64,000 nucleotides of DNA from Wuchereria bancrofti (lineage: Eukaryota; Nematoda; Chromadorea; Rhabditida; Onchocercidae). Location: assembly GCA_005281725.1 (NCBI GenBank), contig SSBO01000009.1, forward strand, positions 926,127-990,126, written 5' to 3'. The number at the start of each line of letters is the position of its first letter. The stretch's first letter is position 1. The position numbers and the translations under genes are program-made. A model generated the notes under the pieces. It was not told the origin of the DNA, did not search any database, and was given only the letters and a program-made list of their open reading frames with translations. Positions 49,001 to 62,967 of this stretch are shown here, in pieces.

Positions 49001-52000
49001 AATGCATCATCATCTATTTCATATATTGCTGTTGATAAATTTAATTTTACTAACGCATTCTATTAAAAATTTGCATATGGATAAATTTATTATTATTATT
49101 ATTAATATTATTATTATTATTATATGAATAGGATTAAGCTGAATAGATATTTTTAGTTTAGATTTTTGCTCTAATTAAACTTACGTTTGGCCTATTTTAT
49201 ATCGTAATTCACCGTATACTTGTCGAAGAAGTTCAATATCACTTAAATGTCGATTTTCTTCTTCGTCATGTTCCTCCTCACTTTCATCATTTAAAAGACG
49301 ACTTCGAACAGAAATTGTTGGATTCTTTAGATGCAATGAATTAAAATCAAAATTGATTTGTTTTCGTACATTTTCTGATTGTATTCGTGAATTCATCTGA
49401 GCAGCCATTATTATTTGGGATGTTAGTGATGTTTGAGTTTGTGCAGTTTTTGATTCCTTTGATGGTGATTGATAATAATGATAAGAGTAGTTAAGTTGTG
49501 GATTATTTATTCTGTTCATATTCTCATCTGAATTTTGATTATCTAATTGACAAGCAATAGGTGTATCTGTTATTATTGTGGTTGAAGTAGAATATTTATT
49601 GTTTAACAATGGTGATAGTGTATAATTTGAATTTTGTAAATTTTGTGAACAATGATGTATTCCTGAAGATTTGAAATTCATCATTATTTCGTTTTCTGAG
49701 TTAATAGTAGTATCATAGATATATTGGTTGCTATTTATTTCCATTTTGATGCAATTCTTGTTGATATCATCCTGAAATGAATTTAAAAAAATTTGAATCA
49801 AAAAGAAGAGAATAGTATTTAGAGTTCGAAGATTCCTTTCATTTCTGTCTTCTTATTTAATAATAATTTTTCAAGGATTTCTCAATTTAGAGTTAATCTT
49901 GAGTTTTCTTTTATATATATATATATATTTTAATTGTTAATGGCACACATAAACATATAAACCATATACATATGTGGTACTTCTTAAAAAGTAAACAATT
50001 ATTGTGGACTAGGATTTAAACAAATCTAAGTAACACTTGTTTTTCCTAATTCATCAGATATTTTCTATCGAAAATTTTGGTATGCTATCACTTAGATTTC
50101 GTTTTAAATTTTGAGAATGGATGAAATACTACTTAGTGGAATGTAAAAATGGCGAGGAGGAAAGAAAAATGGAAAAAATAAAAGTGATTTTGTTACTATT
50201 AATAGCTATGTTATAGAGGTCCAATTAACTATATTAAATGATAGTTAGGAATTTTTAATCTTAAAAATGAAATAAGTTTTGAGAGTTGGTAAATGATTTT
50301 CTCAATATACCTTTTCTGCAAGAGTAATCAATTAATTTATTAAAAATTTTTTTGGACAACAAATCTATGAAGAACTACGGTGCTGATAATCGGGAAAATA
50401 TGGCAAAATGCATTTGTATGATAAAATTAAACTTCAGTTTACTTTTAAAGATTATTTTCAATTAAAAAAATGACAATGATTGTTAGGAAAACTTTCAAAT
50501 GTGAATATATGTACAATGGGAAGAAGTGTAGATGAAATGAAATTTATAAATTTTATTTAACTGCCTTGATTAGATATGATAATAAAATGACAGCGAGAGT
50601 GATAATGGGAATAAAAAACAATTTCAATTAAATAATATTCATTTTTTAATCTAGATAAAGTGAAATAAATGGTTCAGTATATTGGGTCATGCAGAAATAG
50701 TTTAAAGAATAGAATAAGTCAAAATTTCGATTTTTTTTTTCTGGAAATGTTCTTAAGTAATTGATTAATCCTATAAGTAATTGATTAATTCTATAAGTAA
50801 CTGAACTAATTGATTAATTAATTCAATAATAGATATCATCTAAGATCTCGTCAAGAATATTAGTAAGACTGAAAATTGAAGAAGTAAATATCTCATTTTC
50901 ATCTTTGCTAGCAAAATGGCAATGATAGAGCTATGATGAATGGCATTTACTATTGTAACTTATGGAATATGAAATATTTTTGAAAAAAAAAGTTTTTTTT
51001 TTAAAAAATGTGTTTTAAAATAAAATTCCAAAAGAATTAGAAATAGCTTTTCATCGTTTTGTTAGTGAGTAATTTTTTCTTTTTTTACTTTCACGACAAC
51101 AATACATTAATTTTTTTAATAAATAAAAAACAAAAATTGAAAAGATTGTTTATATATGATGTATATGAAGGAAATGATACTAAAAAAGAAAGATATTTGC
51201 ACTTTTTGGTTTTGTTCTATGTTCAGTTTCTTTTTTTTTGTTCTTTGTTTTATTTTTAACAAATTTAACTTTAATTGTAATTGCATTATAATGAAACTAG
51301 GCAAAATTATAATAAAAGAAATAGCAGAAGAAAGTTATGAAAATCATAGTGGTATACTTTCCTAATTGTGATTTCAAATTTTTTGCTAATGATTTGCATA
51401 TATGCTATGGAAATCTTAGAAACAGAAATGAAAAGAGCAATTCACTATAGGTTATAATTTTTTTTTTTTCTGCTAGCCTATATCATTGCAAAATTTGCTT
51501 TTTTTTTTTGAACTCTTTAAAAATCGAGAAACAAAATTTGAAATGGCATAATGGGAAAACGAAGACAAAGTGGTAATAGGAGGAAGAGGAAGAGAAGAAA
51601 GTCATTTTTGCATATAATTTAATAGTCAAAACATCTGTTTGAAATTATTCTTTTCACATAGGTCACCATTTCCATTCTGCTTTCCGGAACAAGAAGTTAT
51701 TTTTGCATATTTTAACTAATAATTGAACTTATGTTAATCTAATGTTGGAAGTATTCAGTTTGAGAAATTACTTTTCTTTCTACTTATCAGCTGTTTTTTC
51801 TTTTTTTTTTTTTGTTCGTTGTCGAGAACTTTTATAATTGAATATCGAGAATGTAATTTATTATCGAGAATAAACCACATGGACATTTAACATTCCTCAC
51901 TGTAAAGGTTAGGAAGAAATATTTTTTTCCGAATGTAGGATTTGCTTTTCAGCTAATTTCAAATTTAAAAAAAAAAAACAATTACAAAATAGGTTGGAAA

Positions 52001-55000
52001 ACGTAATTTATTATCGAGAATAAACCACATCGACATTTAACATTTCTAATTGTAGAAGTTAGGAAGAAATATTTTCTTCCGAATGTAGAATTTGTTTTTT
52101 TAGGTAATTTGAAATTTAAAAGAAACAATTACAAAATAAGTTTGTATGAAATATTTTTGGAAAAATGGTAGTAGAGCGGTTAATCATTTTATCAATTATA
52201 AGTATTTATCCAAATCTTTTGAATAGATTAACTGAACAATGTCTGTAAGCAATGCGATGTATTGAAAATAATTCTTAATGCAAGAAATATTCATATTTTT
52301 TATTTTTAAATTAATAAATAAAAATGCAATAGTTTTAGATGAAGAAAAATAGTGAATAATAGATGGCTGCGTCGCAAGTTGACCTTTCAAAATATTAGTA
52401 ATCATATTTATATTAGTGACATATTTAAAAAAAGAAGTAGTATTAGTAACATTGTTAATATTAATATTTTAACCAACAGAAAAATGCCTCTCAACTAAAT
52501 ATATTTTATGTTCTACTTTTTTTTAAGGATTAATTCATTCTAAATTTTTTCTTTATTTATTTAAAATAATCATTGAATTTGTAAAAGAATTAAGAGACGA
52601 AGTGATAATGTTTTTATCTTTTCTGTTTCAGTTTCACTCAGAATTTATCATCAGTATTGTTGGATCCAAAATGTTCGCGAACAGAAATACAAACTTTTTT
52701 CACCAGACACTGGGGTGATTCATTTGTGCCCAAAAATCAAATATCACCTACATTGTCATTACCGCCTATATCATTAGATCATTTCAAGAAATATCTTAAA
52801 ACTATTGCTAAGGTTTGTTATTGTTGTTTTGTTTGTTGTTATGATATTTGGTTTAGTTAGCATTTACTATTGTTATGCAAATGCTTTTCTATGATTTTCA
52901 TATTTTAATTCAGTTTCACGTTTTTTCTATTTTTTTTTTTTTATTTTTTAATTTTTTAGAAACATCATCAGTGTTTAAGAGCGAAATATGCAGGACGGCA
53001 TGAGGAGGATACACGTGTTGATGTTGATGATGTGCCATTGGTTTGTGATGTTTAATTTTTAATATTTTTAGTATTTTCATATTTTTATTTTACAAAATTT
53101 TTTAATTGAAATGTTTATTTAAATGGATTTTATTATTTACTAACTAGTAAATGATACTAAATAATCATGGTAACATTAATAAGTTGGACATTAATATTAG
53201 CACTTTATTTATAATTTTATATCTGTCAGATCTGATAGCATTTTGAAAATGTAATATATCAATTTGAAGAATTATGTTTTCCTATAAGTTAAATAATTAT
53301 TAGCATAATTACATATTTTATTAGTTAATTTTAAAGATTCTACTGGATCCGCATTTTTCTCTGGCTGATTTATCTACCTTTGAAGCAATTTTCTTGGAGC
53401 CTCTTCCTGGTGAAATTGATCGTTTGCAAATTACTAGTAAAGCATATAAAACATTTCTGGAACAGCAACCTTGCGTCAGTGGTACATCATCTACGTCAAA
53501 TATTTCCGGAGATTTGAAGTCATCACCGTTACAGGTGATTAAATTTGCTTTTTAATGAATATTTGAAAAAAAAAAATTTTCACTCAACTCCAATTTTCTA
53601 GTAGAATACAATTTCAATTTTTACTTATTTCAATTCAATTTTTCATTACTGTGATGAAATAAATTTTGCATATCAAACAATTCTTATGTTTCTCTCTCCA
53701 TTCTTTGATTATCATTCATTTATAATGAATTTTCAGATGCATGACTCATACAAGGCAGCAAATGGTCGTTATTTTAGGCCATATGATAGGTTACAAAAAT
53801 GTCTTGAATTTTATCACGATTTAGTTGATGTGAGATTAAACAATCAATTGGCGCTGAAATCAAATGTATTTTGGAAAGCTGTTATATCATTTGGAAGTTT
53901 AAGTGGTGAATTGACAGATGCTATGGAAAAAGTTGCAGTAGTAAGGTTATCTATTTAGTTATAAATGAAATAATTTCCAAAAAAAAAAAAAATTTTTTTT
54001 TAATCAATTAGTATTAATGTATTTTAACTCTCAAAGAATTTCCATTTTCTTTAATGATATAATAATACATTTTTTTTTTTTGTGATATGTCTTATCACTG
54101 GAAACATTTCCTTTAATCTTGCAATATTGTATTGTTTAGTTATAAATAAAATAATGAAGATTGCAATTCTAAAAAGAAATGCAATTTTCATTATGCGATT
54201 ATTATAATAATAACAATAGATAATAATAACTTAGATAATAATAACAGTTCATAATTATTATTTAGAATAATGCGTTAGTGATTTTTTTTTTCAGGCGAAA
54301 TTTGAAGGAAGTGGATGAAAAGTTGTATCATCGAATGACAAAAATTGTAAATATATATAAAATACGACAACAACAGGAGAAAGTATTGCAAAAATTACGG
54401 GTTAGTTTTTTTTTTCTTTGTTTATTTCTTCTCAAAATGGATGAGAATTTACAAAATCATAATTGATAATGATAGCACTCTTCGCCACTATCATTATAAA
54501 GCATTATTTTTCTCTATGAAATTTTGAAAGCAGAAAAAGCTCAGTTTACTCTTTCTTTGAAATATCTTTATTTTTCTTATCAATTTAGTTGAGAAAATTG
54601 TCCAAAAGCTTCTTGATTGCATTGCATATCTCTTTCGAATGGTTTTAATTTTTCCAATTTCTCAAAAAATGTAAATTTTCACCTGGTTCTGCTGATCTTG
54701 ATGAATGCTTTGACATTATGTAATTTCAATATTTCATACTACTATTCAGATAGACTATTAAAAAGCAATTTATGAATTTTTTTTAAAAAACATTTTCAAA
54801 TTTTTAACAATCAACTTCATCGATTTTACAGGATATGGCTTGTCTTCGAGATGCTCAGCTAACCGTTCAAATGTTATTAAATCAAAATGATTATCCGAAA
54901 GCTTTAGAATGTATTGAAACAGCGCAAGATGTTTTAAACAACGAATTACGAGGTGTTATATGTTTCAGGTTAACATTTTGAAAATTATAATTTATTTATA

Positions 55001-58000
55001 TATTCATTTTAAATTTTCAATTATTTTTTTGGTTTTTCATTGTATGATTGATTCACTTTCTGATGATGGTGATGATGATGATAGTATTACTTATGAGATG
55101 CATGGAATGATTACAGTAGCTTCTAATTTTTTAACTTTTAATTTTGGATTATTTAATCTTGTTTAATGTTGGTTTATCAATATTGGAATTTATTAAAATT
55201 TCAGTTTATTGTTGTTATAGGCATCTTGGTTCACAATTACAAGAGCTCCATAAAGTAATTGCAAAAATGCTTTATGAAGAATTTGTAACTTTGATACAAA
55301 AAGAAATGGGACGACCATGTGAAACAGAGAATGATGCAGCTTATCAAGGGGTTTGTTTTGTTTGTGATATTGAATTGGATTTTTATGATAGATCGGAACA
55401 GATATGAAGTTGGATAAAGGAATAGAAAGAGATATGGTCATGGATTAAAAATTTTTCAATATCTTTGTTTGAAAATTTTTGCATACAAGTTGAAATTAGC
55501 AAATTTTAATTTGCATCTAAATGACATTGACTTAAATGTAAATGCTAGACTTCGACCATATAAACTTTTCATGTTATTGTTAATTTATCATTATGGGTCT
55601 GATTTTATGATTTTTTTTTTTTTAAGGGGCATATAAATCCGATTGTAATTGGATTATTGGAAGTGAAGGAATATCGTTTTATACATATATTGCAGCAAGA
55701 AATAGTTGTAGCTTTGAAAAATTCGCTAAGACAGGTTTGTTAATTTAAATAATTAAATATTTGTCGCATTCTTAGCGGTTTCAATTCATGACATATAGAT
55801 AAGATTTTATTGTTTCATTATCATAAAAATGATTATTTTTATAGATAATAAAAACACATGTAGTGCGAAATATGGATGATCATGAGTTAACAGAATTTGA
55901 TCCATCACTTGGTAATTTGAGCACTCAAATGCGAAGGTTGAATTTTGATCAATGGTTTGCGACATTGCAACATGTTTTACGTGTCCTTTATCTGATGTGC
56001 CGTAGGGTACAGAATATTCAGGAAGTTATTCTGGATAACATTGATCATTTTTCGGAAATACTTGCTAGCAGGCCTGTGCGAAATCAGGAAATTACCGACG
56101 AGTTAGTTTGTTAAATATTTGAAAACCAAAAAATTTTGAAAAAATTTTAAATGGTTTATGTATATAAATTTATGTTCCATTAGAGTGAAATTTCATATAA
56201 GTGTGACATAATTAACATTTTTCTGTATAACTCTTTCCATTACCAAAAATTCATATTATTGAAAACAATTTTAGCACCTTGAGAAATTGCAAAATTTTTG
56301 AAGAATGTGATTTTTGTTTATTGAATATTTAGTTTTTCTTATCTGGCAAAATAGTGCTCTAGAAGAAGTGTTTTGATTGAATTATAATAATAGTTGTAAT
56401 CTCATTATATAATCAATGCTATTTAGGATGAACTCTGTCCAAGAATTTACGGATCCGAATAAGTTTACATCTTCGGCTAATGATGCATCAGTTCTGGTAC
56501 AAATAATAGATACTGATGATGATGATGATGATGATGATGAGATTACAAAACCGGAAACAGATGATGAATTGGAAGTGAACATTAATCGTGTATTGAGGAA
56601 TGGTTCATTGGAAACAGAAAATATTGCAATTTCATCATCAAGTAATAAAAAAACTATGGAAAATGTTAAAGATCAGCGAAATACTAACTTAAATAAAATA
56701 GCAAATGGACAGGGAAGTGTTTCGCAAGTGTCAATGACTGCAACACCATCTTCTTTTCTGTCAATACCATGTAGGACGATCAATCAGGTAAGTTTAATAT
56801 TAATTAATAATTTGAGTTAATATGTAACCTAGTAGGAGCGAATGACATCAATGACTCCAAATTGATTACCTCGATGTACAATTCTTGCTTGAGATTATTA
56901 TCTTGTTGGTAAATTTTCAAAATTTTCTTCGTTCTATGAAATTTTCAAAAAAGTTTAGTTTTTGAATTTGAGGATTTTAAAATTGTATTTTTAATTCCAA
57001 AAAAAGAAAAAAAGATTTAGAAATTATAATTGCTTCGAGATATTTTAATTCCTAAAATATGGAAAAGTTTTTTTTTGAAGGTAAAAGTATCGATAACTTT
57101 TCTCACTGAACATACAACATATATGGCTCAGGAACGTAGCTGTCGTCTAATAGCTGCTAGATCAAAGGTATGTAATAAATTTTTAAATTGGTTTCATCTT
57201 GGAGTAAAAATTAGCTGTCGAATTTTTAAATTTTGTTGAAGAAATAAGTTGTTGAGAAGTTATAAATATGTGTGAAAAAATGTAACTTATTGAGAATTTG
57301 AAAGTATATCTGAAAATCTGAAAAATCCGGATACTATTTCAGGATGGCTTTCTTGAACGGTTATCGTTGTCCGAATTTGATAGTGTAATGCGTGCTATCG
57401 AAGAATTTGTCTGTAATTGCCAAATGCTAATTGGAAATGAAAAGAAATTCTCTTCACCTTTGCGTTTATGTGTTCTTCAGCAAGGCAGTAGTTTCATTAA
57501 GAAATTTCATGAAGATAGAAAAACTAAATTGAGGTATATTTAGACAAATTTAGATTTAAATTTTTAGACAAATCATCGGTAAATAAATTATGAATAGGAA
57601 AAACAATGGATTCATGTAATTTAAGGAATTTATATCTGTCATGTTGAAATGTTTTTTCAATCTTTCGGTAATGAACCGAAAAAGATAAAACTTAAGCAGT
57701 TTATTTTATTTGTTTTTTTTGCAGCAATATTTTGGATACAGAAACTTGGCGCTCCGGTGATGTACCGGAACACTTCCAGCGAATTGCTGATTTGTGCTTA
57801 CAAACAAATCGTTTATCTGATGTTGGATCGTTAGAAATTGGAAATTCTGCTGCGTTTAAACCCAGTTTACTGGTTGATGGGGAACCATATGTTGTTGCTG
57901 GGTGCATTTTTTTATTATTTCTAATTTTCCATTTTTTAATTTATTTTGAATCGAAGAACTCTTCCTAATTTCTAAAATTTGAATCTTTTAATTTTCTTTC

Positions 58001-61000
58001 AAACATCCTTATTTCTAAAAATACAAAGAAAAATTTAAGGTTTTTAAAAATTTTTTTAGATTGATTATTTTTGACCTTCTTAAAATTATTGAAACTTCCT
58101 CTATCTGATAAAACAATCTTATTTTCATTTCCAGAACAGCTTTTATTCTCCTGCAAATGATGGCTCAATATTGTGATGCTTTAGCTGTACTACCGGAATA
58201 TGCTTCTGAACTTCTGATGTGTCTGGTAGAATTGTTAAAAAATTATAACAGTCGTAGTTGCCAATTGATTCTTGGTGCTGGTGCTTTACAATTGATCGGC
58301 CTCAAATCGATAAGTGTTCGACATTTAGGTATTATTTTGATTTTGATTGATCCGATATATTAAAACCGGTAAATATTAGCAGTAGAAATCTTAAACAAAT
58401 CCACAGTATAAATTATTTTTACTTCTCAGTTTGTTTATCAAACATAAATTATTGTTTGTCATCTGTCCATCATTCGTGAACTTGAAAGTAGTGCAATAGA
58501 TTAATTTTTCTTTTTACTGAAATTTTTATCTTATTTAATAAATTTTTTGTCTTACATAACATTCAGTTCTACCTAATTTTTCCCATTCTTCATTAGATTT
58601 TACTTTTTTTTTTCATGTTAATAATTTCATTTTTATACATTTTATGCACATTTTTCCATTTTGCTTATATAATAGTCAAATTTTTGCATATTATTTCAAA
58701 ATATTTGACATTTTGTGGAAACATTTTTCGGAATGTTTGTTTTCCTCTTCTCTGTTGTCATTTTTCAAAAATTAGTCGTAAAAAATCTTTGAATTACTAA
58801 TTTTTTGGAGTGAAATTTTTGGTGACAATATGCTTTGCGCATTCTATAAATATTTCTAAAAATGAGAAATTAATAATTTTCGAGGGTTTTATGTTAGTTC
58901 ATTTTTGTGATTTCTTAACGGTGAAGGTTGATTTCATTTTAGATATGGTAGAAAAGAATTAAAGCTTTTCTTCATCTGTCTTAAAGATTCATTTTCACAT
59001 AAATAATAATAAAAGAAAGTGAAAAAAAAATGCAAAAAGCAAATTAATAAATGAATATAGATGAGTTAAATATTAAATAGATAAATTTTAACTTGACTAA
59101 AGCTAATTGGTATTGCTAGTATTAATTCTAATGAAATTGCAATATTATCACAAAGGATGAGATACTGCAAGTATTGTTGTTCAAATTAATTTTTTGATGA
59201 TATTGAATTCGAGCAACTGTCATCTGTTTGTCTTTCCTTAATTTTCTTAGTTTTTGTAGAAATAATTTCCTTTTTTTTTTTGTTATTTAGAAATTGTTAT
59301 GTAGAAATAATAACGCACATTTATCGGCTAACTTTCAGAGAAACTTCTAGAAAAATTCAAGATTTCAAAATTCTCAACTTATAATGGAAAGCTTTTATTT
59401 GTGTTTGAGGTTGCAAATGACATTTTTTATTTTCTTCTCCTTGAAATTTTAATTTTCTGAATTAGCAAGCATCGAAATTTTGTTTCGTTGATGATATCAA
59501 ATGAATATACCATCCATTTTTAATAAGTAAATTTGGTTAAGTTAAATTGGAAAATGTCTGTGTATAATTTCAAAAATACCTATGTATAGTGCAGCAATTA
59601 TATAATGCAATATCTCATCGTTAAAAAAAAAAAATTTTATCTCATTTTTTCTATCGAAAAATTTGATGAGTTTTTGCATATTTTTGATAAATTTTTTTTT
59701 TTTTTTACTTAACATAATAGCTAACATTTCAGGTTGCTTTTAGCAAAATTTAAAGTTTTATTGTTATTACTATTAGGATAAAATTTTACTTTTAACAAAT
59801 ATATGATAATACTGTGATTGCAGTAAAAAAAAATCGAAGAATTTATAGTTTTCGGAATTTTATTACTCTTTTTTTTCATTTGGGAAAAAAATTATTGTTT
59901 TATATGATTTATTCGATTTTTTAGCCCTTTCCTCGAGATGTCTGCAACTGATACTTCGTTTTGTGCCATTTATTCGAGCAGCATTTCAAGAAAAGCTTTC
60001 TGCTGATAAACAACCTTTGCTACGACATGTTGATCAGTTAGTTAGAGTAAGTCTATTTTGATCTGAATTTATGTTTAGCTTTTTGACACATCTTTTGTTT
60101 ACTTACCGTTATCTATAAAATATTAACATCCAGATTCTCATTTCCGAAAGAGAATCATGAAATTGTTGCTGTTTACTTAATATACTGATTGTGAGCATTT
60201 TGGTATTTCATAGTGCATATTTATATATTTGTGTTTCTTTAAAGATAATTTTACATATGAAATAATATTTATTTCCCAGAGTTCTAAAATGAATGAAAAA
60301 ATTGCACATTTCATTTTTCAGGATTACAATGATCATTCACAAGAGATTGTGAACAAACTGATTACTGTCATCGATCATCATCTTCTTATGCAGCTTCAAG
60401 TGGTAACTTGAAGATAACTTCATCTTCTTTATCTAATGGAACAATCAAATTTATTTCTTCTATTTAAAAAGCGAAAAAAAAATTCCGGTTTAGCTCCGTC
60501 TAAAATGTGTTGTGACGGTTGTTATTATCTTTGTTCCGTTCTATATTTATTCTGGAAAACCTGCATATTTCTTTTTTTTTTTAAATTGTTGTAGTATTTT
60601 TGTTGCAGTGGGATATAAAAGGCTCTGTACCATCGCCAACATTCCAGCAAATGTGTCGACAGCTTGTAAAATTTTATAATGGTCTTACCGGAATTATGCC
60701 AGAAAGCATGATTAAAGTAATTTTTATATTATTCTTAGTTGATATTATTTCTATTTCGATATCATTATATGACAAAAAAAAAAGGATTACTTCTGTAACT
60801 ATTATTACTTTAAAGGTTGAATTTTGTATCATTTGTAATATGAATCTGCTATTATAGAGATTTATTTCTCACTTTTCAGGATTTATTTTTCCGAGTTCAT
60901 AAGAATTTTAAGGATAATCTGAAAGCTCAGTTAAATGAAATGAATATTACTCCGCACGATTCACTAACATATGGGTAAGATATTTTGCTATTTTATTATC

Positions 61001-61462
61001 GAAAGTGAAACATTGCAACTAGTACAATTAGAGAAAGAACAAAAAAGAAGGAACTAAAATGTTGGGAGAAAGATAGAGAGATTATATGTGACAGATCAAT
61101 GAAAAGTCAAAAAAAAAAAAGAAATGGAAAAAGAAATTAGGCATTATTTCTCAAATTTTTATTTGCATATTTGGTGATATGCAAATTTGTGCAAAATATG
61201 GCTTCATTCTGAGTTTATTAATATTAACTTTTGTTGAAGAATGGAAAAAAAAAAACACTACCACAGAGCATTAGTTATAATCTGTTAAAATAGATTTATG
61301 ATAAGAATTTCCAAAAATTGAATTAACCAAAAGGTTTTATGAAGAAATTTCAGATTGGTAAGCCAGGAATATATGTTTTTTATCAAAAATTTGCAAGCCA
61401 TACCATGTTGCAGTGATTTAAAGGATGAGTCAATCAATGAAGCTCTTTTCTCCAAGAATTAA
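43039..61462 (+). CDS. vps-54: VPS54, GARP complex subunit with N-terminal zinc fingers
   Basis: GARP tethers endosome-derived vesicles to the trans-Golgi. Twenty-two exons join in phase to 1091 residues: 43039-43220, 43466-43560, 43834-43900, 52632-52812, 52960-53040, 53337-53534, 53737-53945, 54295-54400, 54832-54968, 55221-55350, 55627-55734, 55845-56101, 56427-56787, 57081-57167, 57343-57533, 57725-57901, 58135-58328, 59925-60046, 60322-60402, 60609-60716, 60880-60974, 61354-61462. Family landmarks in order: FFTRHWGDSFVP, FRHLGSQLQEL, DGFLERL, KKFHEDRKTKL, NSRSCQLILGAGALQLIGLK, ALSSRCLQLI and a C-terminal VSQEYMFFIKNLQAI. Two zinc-binding motifs precede the body (C26-x2-C29-x15-H45-x4-H50 and C60-x7-C68-x15-H84-x4-H89). 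An acidic Asp run lies in exon 13. The protein is longer than the roughly 980-residue human form, mostly through these. Intron 3 (43901-52631) hosts a channel gene on the other strand. Confidence 0.95.
44675..49744 (-). CDS. DEG/ENaC-family cation channel subunit, nested in vps-54 intron 3
   Basis: Plasma-membrane sodium/cation channel subunit of the degenerin family. Eleven exons: 49744-49185, 48825-48687, 48310-48146, 47821-47627, 47211-46990, 46553 to about 46430 (or 46401), 46295-46069, 45850-45750, 45277-45165, 44967-44822, 44749-44675; about 688 residues. Order: a long polar, Asn-rich N-terminus, TM1 (WGLWFIVTFLAVMTI) followed by EYMEYPKQSNMNIMF and MPNITFC, a Cys-rich extracellular domain (CKCTPP, ICNYEKC, CTRKCYRSCDQITYEVS), then TM2 with GGSMGAWLGLSILSL. 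This holds the family G-x-S filter. The tail is short and basic (KKKRSRLKNWN). I do not see the family's cytosolic His-Gly gating motif before TM1. A TTTCAG acceptor 27 nt before ATG (exon from 49771) suits trans-splicing. The exon 6/7 junction is uncertain: the best-looking donor (GATGAT|GTATAT) breaks phase, while weaker AG|GT donors at 46436 or 46430 keep it. Subfamily not assigned. Confidence 0.9.
45024..45196 (-). repeat. 124-bp duplication of a DEG/ENaC exon end and donor
   Basis: The block from tttattttaaacttaccacg through attttgccgtgctgtacgtga occurs at about 45024-45073 and 45148-45197. The higher copy is the true end of exon 9 (GKMFHR, donor after 45165), contiguous with the upstream CDQITYEVS coding sequence. 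The lower copy places an identical exon end and GTAAGT donor (after 45041) in the intron. Confidence 0.88.
47321..47375 (-). repeat. intronic copy of an internal DEG/ENaC exon segment
   Basis: ttcgaaatttggttttaatt and the following aggctttcattaaat and ccgttgaa match, with several changes, exon 5 sequence at about 47067-47118 (residues FNESLKIKTKF). The copy lies in the intron just 5' of that exon in gene order and contains a shifted frame, so it is non-functional exon debris. Confidence 0.75.
49802..52631. other. vps-54 intron 3 segment upstream of the nested gene
   Basis: This 2.8 kb lies between the DEG/ENaC 5' end (minus) and vps-54 exon 4 (plus). It should contain the promoter of the nested gene. 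Besides the 150-bp duplication I see an (AT)n run near 49915-49928 and homopolymers. Short frames here (51059-51365, 52196-52405) are AT-rich noise. Confidence 0.45.
51845..52150. repeat. 150-bp tandem duplication in vps-54 intron 3
   Basis: gtaatttattatcgagaata with following aaaccacat and gacatttaacatt occurs at 51853 and 52003, and similarity continues through gttaggaagaaatatttt to gaatttaaa-type sequence. No exon edge is included. Confidence 0.8.
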
Positions 61463-62895
61463 TATTCTTCAAGTTTTGATATTTTGTGATTATTTTCTGT
61501 GCAGTTTGTTTCAAATGAGGGTACTTAAATTTCATGACAAAATTTTTATATGAGTTTTGTTCCATACATTTGCTCAGATGATATCTTAAAGATCACGGAA
61601 TGTATCCTTCTTTTTTTTTTTGTTTTTGTTAAAATTTGGGTCAGCATAATCTTGAATTATTTCACTTCTTCGTGATTTAAATATTTTTTTATTAGAATCA
61701 TCAAAATTTTTACATTGTCTAGTTTTTACAGCATGATGAAATTTGTTGATTTACATATTCCAATTATTAGGATAGATTTTTACTGATGAATTATTTGAAT
61801 GTAATATAAAATAGCATTGAAGAAAAGCTTAATGTACATTGTAATTCTTAAAATTCTCAAGTGCCATATATAATTGATAGAAAATGTTTTTTCTTTTTTT
61901 TTCTGCAGTGGAATTTCATAGATATTAATGCCATATTTTAATATTCTGCCATATTTTTCAGCAAGAGATCTGATGAAGATAATATTTGTTTGTAGTAAAT
62001 GTCAATATTTCCATACATTCATCAATTTCATTCACTTTATTCCGTTCAAAATTTAACTAATTCTTTATGTTTCTTTTTTTTATTTTGTCGTTTAGTTTTT
62101 TGTACAGTCAGTTTTGGACGGGAACGATTCACTTTTTTTTCATTCATTGATTCCATTATGTATATTTTCATATTATAATAAATAATTAGTTTAATATTGT
62201 TAATTATTGATATCATTCATTCATACTAATTAGAACATAGAAAAGAATAACAAGTTGAGATGAAAATGGGAGAAAGAAAATGATGAATAAAAAGATATGA
62301 AATGAAATTAGAAATGAAAACATCACCTTTCGCATTTCATTAAGTATTTTTCTTTTCAGTTGATATTGCTAACAAAAAATTCAAAAGATTGAATGATTCA
62401 ATCACATTCTTCTAACTGTTCACTGAAAGTAATGAGCAGTTATCAATGATCAACTAATCATCTTTAACAAATATTTGTAATTTTAAATTTCTTCAATAAT
62501 GTTTCGAAAATTTCCATCAATCTACATAATGTAAGAGGTGTTTCAATGAAATGCGAAGTTCAAAGCTGTGATAGTTTATCAATCTCATTAATCAGCTAAC
62601 TTGTGCTTACTAATTAAGTGTTTGATTTTTAGTACGTATATTAGTAATAAATGCGGATAATAAAAAAAGGAGGAAACATTGGGCAAAAAAAGGAAACGTT
62701 AGGCAATTCCTATAATCCAACTATTTGTTCTTTAAATATGCCAATCAATCAATTAATCAATAATCAATATCAATAAGTGATTATATGATGATGATCTATT
62801 GAATATTTTCTACTGAAATATGTCTTACCTGAGAGAATAATTAATTTTTTTCGCTCCGTCAATTCAAAAAGTCATCAGCATGGCATTTAGTTCAG
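61463..62895. other. vps-54 3' flank, no gene seen
   Basis: Downstream of the vps-54 stop and upstream of the tRNA gene. It contains homopolymer tracts, and no exon-like block on either strand has splice signals. Confidence 0.5.
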
Positions 62896-62967
62896 TCCCA
62901 TGTGGTCTAGTGGCTAGGATTCGTGGCTTTCACCCACGCGGCCCGGGTTCGATTCCCGGCATGGGAA
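62896..62967 (+). tRNA. tRNA-Glu (anticodon UUC)
   Basis: Complete 72-nt cloverleaf. The 7-bp acceptor stem TCCCATG/CATGGGA (62896-62902 / 62960-62966) has discriminator A at 62967. The D-arm is GGTCTAGTGGCTAGGAT. The anticodon stem CGTGG/CCACG encloses loop CTTTCAC with anticodon TTC at 62929-62931. The T-arm CCCGGGTTCGATTCCCGG is present. There is no intron and CCA is not encoded. It matches the usual eukaryotic tRNA-Glu consensus closely, and the internal A and B boxes serve as the Pol III promoter. Confidence 0.97.
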
